A stretch of 64,000 bases of DNA from contig NZ_CP062222.1 in the NCBI RefSeq assembly GCF_017487405.1, positions 310,001-374,000 on the forward strand. Reading direction: 5' to 3'. Below the pieces are notes generated by a model. That model was not told the origin of the DNA, did not search any database, and was given only the letters and a program-made list of their open reading frames with translations. This document shows, in pieces, positions 47,481 to 58,343 of this stretch; the stretch's first letter is position 1, and every line of letters starts with the position of its first letter. The DNA is from Brevundimonas goettingensis (GTDB lineage Bacteria > Pseudomonadota > Alphaproteobacteria > Caulobacterales > Caulobacteraceae). Position numbers and translations under genes: made by a program.

Positions 47481-48463
47481 TAGGCGGCGACCTTTTGTTC
47501 GCGGACGCCCAGAACGCGGCAGATCGCATAGACCAGGTCGGCGCGGTTCAGGGTGTAGAAGTGGAAGTCCTGGAAGCCCTCCTCCTGCAGCCGGGCGCAG
47601 GTCTCGGCGGCGACCGAGGCGGCCAGCAGCTTGCGGGTCTCGGGATCGTCGTCCAGGCCCTCGAAGTGGTTGGCCAGCCATTGCGGCACCGAGGCGCCGC
47701 ACGACGCGCTCATCCGCTGCAGGCCGGCGAAGTTCGATACCGGCATGATCCCGGGCAGCAGGGGTGCGGTGATCCCCGCCGCGCGGATGCGGTCGCGGAA
47801 GCGCAGGAAGGCGTCGATGTCGAAGAAGAACTGGCTGATCAGCCGGGTCGCGCCCGCGTCGATCTTGGCCTTGATGACGTCGATGTCGTGGTCGATCGAC
47901 GGGCTTTCCGGATGCTTCTCCGGATAGGCGCCGACCGAGATGTCGAAGCCGCCGACGCGGCCGATGGCCTGGGCCAGTTCGGTGGCGTTGGCGTATCCAT
48001 CGGCGCGGGGCGTATAGACGCCGCCGATGCCAGTTGCGCCCCCTGACTCAGGATGGGGCGGGTCGCCGCGCAGGGCGACGATATGGTCGACGCCGATAGC
48101 CTTGTAGCTCTCGATCACCTCATCGACCTCGGCGCGTGAAGCCTCGACGCAGGTCAGGTGGGCGGCGGGACGCAGGCTCGTCTCTGCCAGCATGCGCTGG
48201 ACCGTGCGGTGGGTGCGCTCACGCGTCGAGCCGCCGGCGCCGTAGGTCACCGAGACGAACGCCGGGTTGAGCGGCTCCAGCCGGCGCACGGCCTCCCAAA
48301 GGGTCTGTTCGGCCTTGTCGGTCTTGGGCGGAAAGAACTCGAACGAGACCCGCACCGGATTGGCGTTGTCGCCCGCACGGGCGACGGGGCCCAGCGGCGA
48401 GAGCAGCAGGGCGCGGGCGGCGGCCAACCCTTGAGATTGGAGGCCTTGGGAAGCGGGGGCCAT
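47480..48463 (-). CDS. metF: 5,10-methylenetetrahydrofolate reductase
   Basis: The flavoprotein reduces methylene-THF to methyl-THF, the methyl donor of MetH. The 327-residue protein contains [90 protein letters not shown] and [12 protein letters not shown], all typical. An N-terminal extension of about 35 residues is unusual, and a shorter start cannot be excluded. It lies one base after the ArsR-methyltransferase stop, in the same operon as both metH parts. Confidence 0.95.
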   Translation of the reverse strand: MAPASQGLQSQGLAAARALLLSPLGPVARAGDNANPVRVSFEFFPPKTDKAEQTLWEAVRRLEPLNPAFVSVTYGAGGSTRERTHRTVQRMLAETSLRPAAHLTCVEASRAEVDEVIESYKAIGVDHIVALRGDPPHPESGGATGIGGVYTPRADGYANATELAQAIGRVGGFDISVGAYPEKHPESPSIDHDIDVIKAKIDAGATRLISQFFFDIDAFLRFRDRIRAAGITAPLLPGIMPVSNFAGLQRMSASCGASVPQWLANHFEGLDDDPETRKLLAASVAAETCARLQEEGFQDFHFYTLNRADLVYAICRVLGVREQKVAA

Positions 48464-48464
48464 A

Positions 48465-49430
48465 TCAGGCGGCCTTTCGGGAATCGGAGGAGGCGGCGCG
48501 GACGCCGGTCCAGATGGTGACGGTCAGACCGTCCGCGTCGGGCGGCAGGGCCACGGTCGGCAGGGTGGTCAGGCCGCAGTCGGTCAGCCAGCCGGCGACC
48601 TCTTCGTCGGCGAAGCCCAGGCGGCGGTGCTGATGCTCCTCGCGCAGGCTTTCCATCTCGTGCGGGGCGAAGTCCACGATCAGGATCCGGCCGCCGGGCG
48701 CGACCAGCCGCGCGGCCTCGACCACGGCGGCGTGAGGGTCGGCGAGGTAGTGAAGCACCTGGTGCACGATCACCAGATCGGCGCTGGCCGAGGGCAGACG
48801 GGTGGCGAAGATGTCGCCGTGCCTGAGTTCGACCTTCTCCACGCCCGCGCGGGCGACGTTCGACCGGGCGATGTTGAGCATGTTGTGGCTGAGATCCAGC
48901 CCGACCGACATCTTCGCCTTCTTGCCCAGCAGGGTCAGCATCCGGCCCGAGCCGGTGCCCAGATCGACGACCCGCTCGAACGGACCGGGGCCGGCGGCGG
49001 CCTCGACCGCGCTTTCGACGGCCGTCTCGGCGACATAGAGCGAGCGGATGCGGTCCCACTGGGGGGCGACCTGTTCGAAATAGGCGGCGGCGGCGGCGGC
49101 GCGTTCGTCGCGGACCTCATCCAGCCGGCGATGGTCGGCCTCGCCTTCGGAATCGTCCAGCAGGTCCAGCACCGTCTCGACCAGCCGCCGCGCCAGCGGG
49201 TCCGAGGAAATGCGATAAAAGACCCGGGCGCCGTCCGGAAAACGTTCGATCAGCCCGGCGTCGGCCATCAGCTTGAGGTGGCGCGAGACGCGGGGCTGGC
49301 TCTGCTGCAGCACCCGCGACAGCTCCATCACCGACAGTTCCTCGCCGGTCAGCAGCGACAGCACCCGTAACCGCGTGGGCTCGCCGGCGGCGCGCAGGGC
49401 ATCGATGGTCTGGTCGGCGGAGAGGCTCAT
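48465..49430 (-). CDS. ArsR-type regulator fused to a SAM-dependent methyltransferase domain
   Basis: A 321-residue fusion. Residues about 10-95 are an ArsR winged helix (AAGEPTRLRVLSLLTGEELSVMELSRVLQQSQPRVSRHLKLMADAGLIERFPDGARVFYRI). Residues about 140-315 are a class I methyltransferase domain (VVDLGTGSGRMLTLL, VGLDLSHNMLNIARSNV, GDIFATRLPSASADLVIVHQVLHYLADP). It heads the metF-metH operon and a palindromic site sits 6 bases upstream of its ATG. It probably represses the operon in response to SAM or SAH bound in the methyltransferase domain; the effector is inferred. The ATG at 49430 is chosen over the longer open frame from 49466, which would run through the palindrome. Confidence 0.92.
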   Translation of the reverse strand: MSLSADQTIDALRAAGEPTRLRVLSLLTGEELSVMELSRVLQQSQPRVSRHLKLMADAGLIERFPDGARVFYRISSDPLARRLVETVLDLLDDSEGEADHRRLDEVRDERAAAAAAYFEQVAPQWDRIRSLYVAETAVESAVEAAAGPGPFERVVDLGTGSGRMLTLLGKKAKMSVGLDLSHNMLNIARSNVARAGVEKVELRHGDIFATRLPSASADLVIVHQVLHYLADPHAAVVEAARLVAPGGRILIVDFAPHEMESLREEHQHRRLGFADEEVAGWLTDCGLTTLPTVALPPDADGLTVTIWTGVRAASSDSRKAA

Positions 49431-49436
49431 GGGCTT

Positions 49437-49456
49437 ATATAAAGATATCCTTATAT
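49437..49456. promoter_or_regulatory. Palindromic operator of the methionine operon
   Basis: ATATAAAGATATCCTTATAT: an inverted repeat with 18 of 20 symmetric positions, centred on GATATC, 6 bases upstream of the regulator ATG. It is a striking AT-rich block in very GC-rich DNA and has the length and symmetry of ArsR-family operators. Confidence 0.7.
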
Positions 49457-49570
49457 GATTTTGCAAGGAAGAAACGCGCGGCGACGGGCGGGATCGGGGA
49501 TATTGATCGAATTCCCGCGACGGAAGGCCGCGGAGGCCTCGTTCAAAGGAAGTCCTCAGGAGATTTTTCC

Positions 49571-50059
49571 ATGATCCGCCTCGCTCTTGCTGCTGCTGCC
49601 GTCCTGGCCGCTGCTCCCTTCGCCGCCTCCGCCCAGCAGGGTCCCGGGGGCGGTCCGATGGGCGGCATGGCCCAGATGGGCCCCTTCACCCTGGCCCAGA
49701 TGCAGGAACGGTCCGACACCCGCTTCCATTCGCTGGACGCCAACCACGACGGCTCCCTGACCGGCGCCGAACTGACCCCGCCTCCGACCCCCGGCAGCAT
49801 GATGAGCGCCGGCCGCGGCATGGAGCGCGCCGACGCCAACCACGACGGCACGGTGACCCTGGACGAATATCACGCGATGACGGCGGCGATGTTCGCCCGT
49901 CTGGACGCCAACCATGACGGCACGGTCACCCCGGAAGAGCTGCAGGCCATGCGTGGCATGATGCGTCCGGGCGGCGGCCAGGGCGGCCCCGGCGGTCCCG
50001 GCGGCGGCATGATGCCGCCCTCGGACGGCGGCGGCATGCAGATGCCGCAGGGCGAGTAG
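49571..50059 (+). CDS. Exported EF-hand calcium-binding protein
   Basis: A 162-residue protein. A signal peptide ends FAASAQQ. Three canonical EF-hand loops follow: DANHDGSLTGAE at 56-67, DANHDGTVTLDE at 88-99 and DANHDGTVTPEE at 112-123. The Asp, Asn, Asp and Glu ligands are in the expected positions. A Gly/Met/Pro-rich tail ends the protein. It is presumably a periplasmic calcium-binding protein; partner unknown. The operator of the divergent met operon lies about 115 bases upstream. Confidence 0.9.
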   Translation: MIRLALAAAAVLAAAPFAASAQQGPGGGPMGGMAQMGPFTLAQMQERSDTRFHSLDANHDGSLTGAELTPPPTPGSMMSAGRGMERADANHDGTVTLDEYHAMTAAMFARLDANHDGTVTPEELQAMRGMMRPGGGQGGPGGPGGGMMPPSDGGGMQMPQGE

Positions 50060-50077
50060 GCCCGGGGCGAATAAGGA

Positions 50078-51007
50078 TCAGTTCTGGATCGGGGTCTTCA
50101 GCGGTTCGCCGTTGAAGACCGCCGCCAGGTTCTGAACCATCAGCATCAACATGCCCTGCACCGCCTCGGTCGTGGCCCCGGCGGTGTGGGGCGTGAGCAC
50201 GGTATTGGGTACGTCCGCCCAGTCGGCCGGATCGGCCGGCTCGTGGGTGAAGACGTCGAGCGCCGCCTGACCCAAGGCGCCGGACCTGAGGGCCGAGATC
50301 ACCGCCGCCTCGTCCAGCACCTGGCCGCGCGAGACATTGACCAGCAAGCCTGACGGGCCGAGCGCCTCGATGACCTCCTTCGAGATCAGACCGACATTGC
50401 TGTCGTCCACGCGGCAGGCGACGACCAGGATGTCGCTGGCCTTCGCCAGCTCCAGCACGGAGGCGGCCCGGGGCCAGTGGGCGGGGCGATCCCTGGGCCC
50501 CCACCAGCGTACCGCCATTCGCATGACCTCGGCGCGCCGGGCCACCGCCTGACCGATCAGGCCCAGGCCGACGATCCCGACCTTCTGACCCTTCAGCGAG
50601 GGGGTGAGGATGCGCGTCTCGGGCGTCCATTCCCCGGCGCGCAGATGGCGGTCGCCCTCGACGATCTTGCGTCGCGCCGCCAGGATCAGGCCGATGGCGT
50701 GATCGGCGACATCCTCGTGATTGACGCCGGGCGCATGGGTCACCGGCAGGCCGCGCGCCCGGCACCACTCCACATCGATCCGGTCGTAGCCCGAGGTGAA
50801 ACAGGCGACCAGTTTCAGGTTCGGCAGTCGTTCGATCAGAGCCTTGTCGAGCTCGAACTCGCCCGCCACCACGATCGCCCCGATCCGCGCCTCCACCTCC
50901 GCGGGCGGCCCCTCCCAGAAGCGATAGACGTCGTAGCTTCCCTCCAGAAACGGCGTCAGCTGGCCCAGATGGCGCTGCATGATCAGGACGGCGGGACGCG
51001 TGGTCAT
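50078..51007 (-). CDS. D-isomer-specific 2-hydroxyacid dehydrogenase
   Basis: A 309-residue NAD(P)-dependent dehydrogenase. It has the Rossmann motif VGIVGLGLIGQAVARRAEVM (about 143-162), the Arg in VVACRVDDSN, the Glu in VLDEAAVISALR and the His in LTPHTAGATTEA, and LPVTHAPGVNHEDVADHAIGLILAARR in the substrate domain. It could reduce glyoxylate, hydroxypyruvate or a similar 2-oxo acid; the specificity cannot be told. It ends convergent with the EF-hand gene. Confidence 0.9.
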   Translation of the reverse strand: MTTRPAVLIMQRHLGQLTPFLEGSYDVYRFWEGPPAEVEARIGAIVVAGEFELDKALIERLPNLKLVACFTSGYDRIDVEWCRARGLPVTHAPGVNHEDVADHAIGLILAARRKIVEGDRHLRAGEWTPETRILTPSLKGQKVGIVGLGLIGQAVARRAEVMRMAVRWWGPRDRPAHWPRAASVLELAKASDILVVACRVDDSNVGLISKEVIEALGPSGLLVNVSRGQVLDEAAVISALRSGALGQAALDVFTHEPADPADWADVPNTVLTPHTAGATTEAVQGMLMLMVQNLAAVFNGEPLKTPIQN

Positions 51008-51072
51008 GAGAGCTCCGAAAAGCAGATGTCGCGGAATGCTCTACGCTCGATTTGCCGCTCCGTCGCGTGCGT

Positions 51073-53733
51073 CTAGTGCAGTGTCCAGTGTCCGGTGTCG
51101 TTGAGGCGTGCGGGGATGTGGTGTGCGGCCCATTCGGGGTCGTCGGAGAGGGTGAGGGCGGTGTCGTGACCGGCTTCGGGGGTGGCGCCGGTCAGGGGCG
51201 TGTGGGTCAGGGCTGCGGATGCCTCGTCTCCGGTCCCGTCGGTTCCGTCGTCGGCGGGCAGGACCAGCGGCGCCAGCGCGACCTCGGCCGGCAGGACGAA
51301 GGCGTCGTCGTGGATCAGGGCGGGCAGGGTCAGGGCCACGTCCTTGATCGCGGCGTCTTCACTGGCCATGGCCGGCAGCACCAGGGCGTCGCCGGGCCCG
51401 TCCTCAGAGGTGAGGGTCGGCAGGACCAGAGGCTCGGCGGCCGCCTTGGCGGCGGCGTCGCCGACCACCTCGGCCGGGCTGGAGTGGTAATCGAAGGTCT
51501 GGATGCCGGCCAGCATGTTGGGCGTGGTCAGGTTGACGTGCTCCTGGCTCTCGGAGAACTCCAGCAGGACCTGGGCGCGGGTCCTGAGGCCCGCGTCGAT
51601 GTTGTTGACCCAGTTCTGGATCCCGGCCGGGTCGCCCTCGCGGTTCAGGCAGAAGCGGAACAGCTGGGCCACGAAGTCCCAGTTGGACAGGCCGCCGTAG
51701 CGGGCCTGGAACTCGGGGGAATCGGCAAAGCCGGAGGCGATCTGGGACAGGGCCATGCCGCCCTTGAGCGAGGCCGTCCAGCCGATCAGCCCGGCCGAAT
51801 CCGGCAGCCGGTCGAAGGTGGCGTCATACAGCCGGGCGATGATCAGGGCCTGCTGGTCGGCGACCCACAGACCCTGGTTGAGCACCGCCTGCGTGAGGCC
51901 CCGATGTTCGGCGCTCTCGGAGAAGCCGATGACGACGTCGCCGCGGCTCATCCCGGCGTTGAGGCTGGCGGTCCAGCCGTTGACCCCCTCCGGCTCACCG
52001 TCGCGGCCCAGGGAGAAGCGGTACAGCTGTTCGATGAAGGTGCGGTTGTCCAGGGCGCCGAAGCGGTCGAGGAACTCGGCCGAATGGACGAAGGCGTCGG
52101 CCAGGGTGCGCAGGGTGATGGTCCCGTTGGCGATCCAGGCCGCCTGGCCCTCCAGCCCCGCCTCGTCATAGTGCCGGCCCAGGGCCGCATCGTACAGCCG
52201 CATGACCTGGGCCGAGGCGCTGTCCACGTCGAACGTCAGCGTCCCGTCCACGAAGCGCGCGTTCTCGATCGAGGTCAGCGTATCCGCACCGCCCTCCGGC
52301 CCGCCCACCACCGTCGAACTGTTCGCCGTCCCGTACTGACGACGGATGCCCGCATACGCCGCCGTGTCGATCCCGTCGCCGCCGTTGATCTGATCCGAAC
52401 CCGCACCGCCCGTCAGGACGTCGTTGCCCGCCAGACCGTTGATGATATCCGCCCCCGAAGTCCCCGCCAGGACGTCCGCGCCGGTAGTGCCGTTGAGCGT
52501 CGTGCGCGGGGTGATGTCGAGGATGCGGTCGGAGAACTGTACCCGCTCGACGTTCGTGAGCGTGTCCGTTCCGGTCGCGCTTCCGGTGATGGTCGTCACG
52601 CCATTGGACGTCGTAATCGTGAAGGCGGTCGAGACTCCCGAATAGACGATGGTGTCCGTCCCCGTTCCACCGTCGATGACGTCATCGCCGGTGCCACCGT
52701 CGATTATGTCGTCGCCTTCGTCCCCGGAGATCGTGTCGGATCCGGAACCCCCGTAGAGGCGGTCATTTCCGGCCCCGCCGAAGAGGGTGTCGTTGCCCTG
52801 CTCGCCGTCGATATAGTCGTTTCCGCCGGCGCCGCGAATGGTGTCGCGTCCCAGATAGCCGTAGAAAACGTCGTCTCCCGCCGATCCTAGGGCCGTGTCG
52901 TCGTCCTCGCCGAGGTCGAAGATTCCGTTCACCCATCCGCCGGTCAGATCCACGGTATCGGCGCCCGATCCCATGTCCACATCGCCGTTGATGACGTTGT
53001 AATTTCTCAGGACGTCGGCTCCGGCCCCGAGAATGATGTCTCCGTTCAGAACGCCGTAGTTGGCGACGTTCTCGATGGTCGGCTGTGACGGCGAATAGCC
53101 GCCGTCCCGGCCGTATACGGCGATGTCGGCCGTGATGACGCCACGGTTTATGATGTTGGGGCCGGTGACGGCCTGGGCCAGCCCGGACACGACCAGACCG
53201 AAGCTCTGGCCGGTCGCGGTGGCGATTATAGTGCCCTTGTTTTCGAAAACACCGCCTTCGAACCGATCGATGTAGACGCCGGTGGCCGAGGTTCCGCCGG
53301 ACACGGTGATGGACCCCGTGTTGCTCAGCTTTCCGCCGTTCACCACGTACACGCCGGTGGCGGTGTTGGTCCCCGTCACGGTCAGCTTGCCCGAGTTGTC
53401 GAACACCTGGCTTGGCGACCATGAATAGAGGCCGTAGGCGCTGGACCCGGTCACCGTGACCTGTCCCGAATTCCGTATCGCCGCGCACCATTGCGGCGAC
53501 GAAAACCCGTAGGCGGTGTCCGTGCTATTGACCTCGATCACGCCGACGTTGTGCACCAGTCCGCTGGAGACATAGGAGGCGAAACCGACGGCGCCGGGAC
53601 CGGATGCCCGAATGACGCCGTAGTTGACGAACTCGATCGCATTCAACGCGTTGGCGTAGAATGCCGGGCCGGAGGTGGTTGTGTAGACCTCGTCGCGCTC
53701 GATGACGAAATTCGAGTTGAGAGTGATCGTCAC
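51073..53733 (-). CDS. Large RTX/DUF4214 protein, probably type I secreted
   Basis: An 886-residue protein without signal peptide. Residues 1-260 are a beta-solenoid-like region of repeated short strands (NSGQVTVTGSSAYGLYSWSPSQVFDNSGKLTVTG style). Residues 285-365 and 417-455 carry RTX calcium-binding nonapeptides (GGAGNDRLYGGSGSDTISG, GGTGDDVIDGGTGTD). Residues 505-745 hold four DUF4214-type repeats of the LYD..LxR..D..G..xW form (starting about 511, 568, 633, 689). The C-terminal 130 residues contain repeated LVLP/LTLPAL segments and an acidic Asp-rich end, where T1SS signals lie. No ABC exporter, membrane fusion protein or TolC gene is nearby. Confidence 0.85.
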   Translation of the reverse strand: MTITLNSNFVIERDEVYTTTSGPAFYANALNAIEFVNYGVIRASGPGAVGFASYVSSGLVHNVGVIEVNSTDTAYGFSSPQWCAAIRNSGQVTVTGSSAYGLYSWSPSQVFDNSGKLTVTGTNTATGVYVVNGGKLSNTGSITVSGGTSATGVYIDRFEGGVFENKGTIIATATGQSFGLVVSGLAQAVTGPNIINRGVITADIAVYGRDGGYSPSQPTIENVANYGVLNGDIILGAGADVLRNYNVINGDVDMGSGADTVDLTGGWVNGIFDLGEDDDTALGSAGDDVFYGYLGRDTIRGAGGNDYIDGEQGNDTLFGGAGNDRLYGGSGSDTISGDEGDDIIDGGTGDDVIDGGTGTDTIVYSGVSTAFTITTSNGVTTITGSATGTDTLTNVERVQFSDRILDITPRTTLNGTTGADVLAGTSGADIINGLAGNDVLTGGAGSDQINGGDGIDTAAYAGIRRQYGTANSSTVVGGPEGGADTLTSIENARFVDGTLTFDVDSASAQVMRLYDAALGRHYDEAGLEGQAAWIANGTITLRTLADAFVHSAEFLDRFGALDNRTFIEQLYRFSLGRDGEPEGVNGWTASLNAGMSRGDVVIGFSESAEHRGLTQAVLNQGLWVADQQALIIARLYDATFDRLPDSAGLIGWTASLKGGMALSQIASGFADSPEFQARYGGLSNWDFVAQLFRFCLNREGDPAGIQNWVNNIDAGLRTRAQVLLEFSESQEHVNLTTPNMLAGIQTFDYHSSPAEVVGDAAAKAAAEPLVLPTLTSEDGPGDALVLPAMASEDAAIKDVALTLPALIHDDAFVLPAEVALAPLVLPADDGTDGTGDEASAALTHTPLTGATPEAGHDTALTLSDDPEWAAHHIPARLNDTGHWTLH

Positions 53734-53799
53734 GCCAAAGCCCCCGTCGACTGTTACAACCTGAGCTGTAAATGCCGACGGTCAGGTTGTCACGCCTGA

Positions 53800-55467
<1,668 letters not shown>

Positions 55468-55587
55468 GGGGAGCGGTGCGCCCTTCGGGTTCGTCGGAAA
55501 TGGGAATAGGGGCGGGATGTAGCGATCCCCGCGCCGGGTGGCAAATGACGTAGCCGGAACAGGGGGCGTTTTGAGGGCGGTGCGACC

Positions 55588-57348
55588 TCAGTCCGCCGCC
55601 GCCGTCAGGCTTCGCACCTCGCAGTCGGAACAATCCTCAACCTTCAGGATCAAACGGTTGCTCCCCGCGACGAACGGCAGGGGAGGCGTCGCGACCTCGC
55701 GCCAGTCGGAGTCGGCGGGAACCGCGATCTCGACCGGCGCGGCGCCGTTCAGGCTCAGGGACAATCGCGCAGGGCTGGCTGAACGAACGGACACCGCCAC
55801 GGCCCGCTCCCCCGCCGCGTCGGCCGTCACCGTGTAGCGCAGCCATTCGCCGGTGACGAAGTCAGTGACAAAGGGCGACCCGTCCCCCTCGCGGCCGATA
55901 TCAACGCCGTCGTTCCGGTACGTCCGGCCGGTGTTCCACCAGATCCGCTGGCCGGGGCTCTCATAGCTGGCGTCGCGGGTGTCGGACCAGGCGTGGCCGG
56001 CGCGGCCGAGGTCGTAGTCGGCGGCTGGGATAACCACGGGGCCTGACCCGATGCGATGGTCGGCGAACGGCATCGTCGCGTCCGAATGCGGCTGGCGCAG
56101 CATGGCGTCGATGACGTCGGGGTGGACGGTGTTGTTCTCGAAGCGGATGTCGTGTTCGGCCATCCGCATCAGGGTCGCCTCGGCCTCGGCGGGCGTCGGG
56201 GCAGGACCCTTGCCGGTCAGCCAGGCGACAAGCGCCGGCCAGCCGGGGTTGGGAACCACCTCCAGCGGCTGGTTGAACCCGATCTTCTTCAGCGGCCAGA
56301 AGGCCCAGCCGATGTTCTGGTCCTCGACCAGACGGATGGCGTCGCGGAACCAGGTGTTGGAGTTCTCGCCTGACTCGCCCAGCCAGATCGGGACCTGATT
56401 TTCATCCCGCAGCCGCACGATGTCGGCGATCGAGGCCACGTCGTTGGCGTTCCAGTATTTGTGGAAGCTGAGCGCCATGTTGTCGTCCCAGACGGGCAGG
56501 ACGCCGCGATAGTTGTTGCCCCAGCAATTGCCCTCGATGACGATCAGGTGGCGGCGGTCGACCTCGCGGATGGCGGCGGTGATCTCCATCATCAGGGAGC
56601 GCAGCGGGGCGTTGGTCGTCTCCTCGCAGCCGTGCCCGCCACCCGGCTTTTCGAAGTCCCAGTTCGGCTCGTTGAGGATGTCATAGGCGCCGACGGCGGG
56701 CTCGTCGGCATAGCGTTCGGCCAGTTTGCGCCACAGGGCGACGGTCTTCCTGCGGTTCTCGGGACTTTCCCACAGCGAGGGCTTCGAGGGATCGCGGTCG
56801 GAGATGGCGAGGTCGGTCCCCTGACCGCCCGGTGCGGCGTGCAGGTCGAGGATCAGGACCATGCCGTTGGCCTTCACCCAGCCGATCAGGTCGTCGATCT
56901 GCTGGAACCCGGCTTCGTTCCAGGTGTCGACGTCCGGTGTCGGCTCGCGGTCGGCGGGCAGGGTCAGCTGGTCGTAGTGAAGCGGCACGCGCACCGAGTT
57001 GAAGCCCCAGCGGCCCATGGCGTCGATGTCGGACTTGGTGACGTAGTTGGCGCGCCAGGCGGCGTAGAAGGCCTCGGTCTTCTCCTCGCCGATCAGGGCG
57101 GCGATGCGGGCGCGGATGACGTGCTGCTGACCCAGTTCGGGCAGTTGCAGCATATAGCCCTCCTGCAGGACCCAGCCGCCCAGACCCATGCCGCGCAAGA
57201 GGATCGGCCGGCCCTGACCATCGACGATTTCGGTCCCGCGCGCATGCAGGAAGCCGGGTTCGGGGGAGGCGATCTGGGCGGCCGTCGGCGAGGCCGCGAC
57301 GGCAAGCGAAAGGGCGCCGCAGAGGGCGATCAGGCGTGTGGCGACCAT
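55588..57348 (-). CDS. Secreted glycoside hydrolase family 5 (cellulase-like) enzyme
   Basis: A 586-residue exported enzyme. A signal peptide ends SPTAAQ. The GH5 catalytic domain (about 30-400) has LRGMGLGGWVLQEGYM, NSVRVPLHYDQL, the acid/base Glu227 in YDILNEPNW and the nucleophile Glu325 in IWLGESGEN. A C-terminal CBM6-like carbohydrate-binding module (about 425-586) ends in a Cys pair (VEDCSDCEVRSL). It hydrolyses beta-1,4-glucan or a related polysaccharide. The gene is alone, with no sugar transporter or regulator beside it. Confidence 0.92.
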   Translation of the reverse strand: MVATRLIALCGALSLAVAASPTAAQIASPEPGFLHARGTEIVDGQGRPILLRGMGLGGWVLQEGYMLQLPELGQQHVIRARIAALIGEEKTEAFYAAWRANYVTKSDIDAMGRWGFNSVRVPLHYDQLTLPADREPTPDVDTWNEAGFQQIDDLIGWVKANGMVLILDLHAAPGGQGTDLAISDRDPSKPSLWESPENRRKTVALWRKLAERYADEPAVGAYDILNEPNWDFEKPGGGHGCEETTNAPLRSLMMEITAAIREVDRRHLIVIEGNCWGNNYRGVLPVWDDNMALSFHKYWNANDVASIADIVRLRDENQVPIWLGESGENSNTWFRDAIRLVEDQNIGWAFWPLKKIGFNQPLEVVPNPGWPALVAWLTGKGPAPTPAEAEATLMRMAEHDIRFENNTVHPDVIDAMLRQPHSDATMPFADHRIGSGPVVIPAADYDLGRAGHAWSDTRDASYESPGQRIWWNTGRTYRNDGVDIGREGDGSPFVTDFVTGEWLRYTVTADAAGERAVAVSVRSASPARLSLSLNGAAPVEIAVPADSDWREVATPPLPFVAGSNRLILKVEDCSDCEVRSLTAAAD

Positions 57349-57475
57349 TGATGTTCTTCCACGGGACGTTTCCGTTGAGAACGATCACATTTCAGGCGTC
57401 GCTTGACCAGAGGCCCAGGGGCCAAAGAGCGGGACCGGCGACGAATGGCCGCCGGTCCCGTGTTTCAAGCGTCGA

Positions 57476-58228
57476 TCAGGCGCCGATGCCGCCGTCGACC
57501 AGGATGCTGGTCCCGGTGATGTAGTTTGCGCCCGGACCGGCCAGGAAGGCGACCGCCGACGCGATGTCCGACGGCTGGCCGTAGCGGCCCAGCGAGATGC
57601 CGGCCAGCATGGTCGGGGCGTTGGGGCCGTCCGCCGGATTCATGTCGGTGTCCGTGGCGCCGGGCTTGACCATGTTGACGGTGATCCCCCGCGCGCCGAC
57701 TTCGCGCGACAGGCCCAGGGTGAAGGCTTCCAGCGCCGACTTGGTCGCCGAATAGACGGTCACGCCGGGGAAGGGCACGCGGTGGGCCAGGACGCTGGAG
57801 ATCGAGATGATCCGGCCGCCTTCGCCCAGGTGCGGCAGGGCCGCCTGGCTGGTCAGGAAGACGCCGCGGACATTGACGTTGAGCAGGGCTTCGATCTCCT
57901 CGACCGACTGGTCGGCGAACATCGCGCCGCCGGCGATCCCGGCGTTGTTGACGACGATGTCGAGGCCGCCGAGGCCGGCGACCGCTTCGGTCACGGCCTT
58001 CTTCGGCCCTTCGACGGAGCCGGCGTCGGCCTGGATGGCGACGGCCTTGCGGCCCTGGCTGCGGATTTCGGCGGCGAGGGCCTCGGCCTTTTCGGCGGAC
58101 TTCTCATAGGTGACGGCGACGTCGGCGCCGTCGGCGGCCAGTTGGCGGGCGATGGCCGCACCAATGCCGCGCGCGCCGCCGGTGACGAGGGCGCGTTTGC
58201 CAGAAAGAGGGAGAGAGGGAGTGCTCAT
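57476..58228 (-). CDS. Short-chain dehydrogenase/reductase (3-oxoacyl-reductase type)
   Basis: A 250-residue classical SDR. It has TGGARGIGAAIARQLA at about 16-31, the NNAGIAGG block, Ser in ISISSVLAHRV, the catalytic YSATKSALEAF and the C-terminal GTSILVDGGIGA. The substrate is not clear. The start at 58228 (MSTPSLPLSGKRALVTGGARGIG) is the family start; an upstream extension to 58273 lacks homology and would cover the likely operator. It is divergent from the TetR regulator gene, which probably controls it. Confidence 0.92.
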   Translation of the reverse strand: MSTPSLPLSGKRALVTGGARGIGAAIARQLAADGADVAVTYEKSAEKAEALAAEIRSQGRKAVAIQADAGSVEGPKKAVTEAVAGLGGLDIVVNNAGIAGGAMFADQSVEEIEALLNVNVRGVFLTSQAALPHLGEGGRIISISSVLAHRVPFPGVTVYSATKSALEAFTLGLSREVGARGITVNMVKPGATDTDMNPADGPNAPTMLAGISLGRYGQPSDIASAVAFLAGPGANYITGTSILVDGGIGA

Positions 58229-58260
58229 TGCGATGATCCTGTTGCGTTCGGCCAATTCTG

Positions 58261-58277
58261 TATCGATCGGCACAGAA
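58261..58277. promoter_or_regulatory. Putative TetR operator, copy 1 (next to the SDR gene)
   Basis: TATCGATCGGCACAGAA. It matches 14 of 17 bases of the copy at 58317-58333, as a direct repeat 56 bases away, in the divergent promoter region between the SDR and TetR genes. The flanking CTGT and ACAG make an imperfect palindrome with CGATCG in the middle. Confidence 0.5.
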
Positions 58278-58316
58278 CTAGCTGGGGAGCTTGCCTGACG
58301 CGCGCAAGGGATTATT

Positions 58317-58333
58317 TATCGGTCAGCACAAAA
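58317..58333. promoter_or_regulatory. Putative TetR operator, copy 2 (next to the TetR gene)
   Basis: TATCGGTCAGCACAAAA, the second direct-repeat copy, 11 bases upstream of the TetR ATG. Placed to mediate autorepression. Confidence 0.5.
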
Positions 58334-58343
58334 AGAGGTCCGA

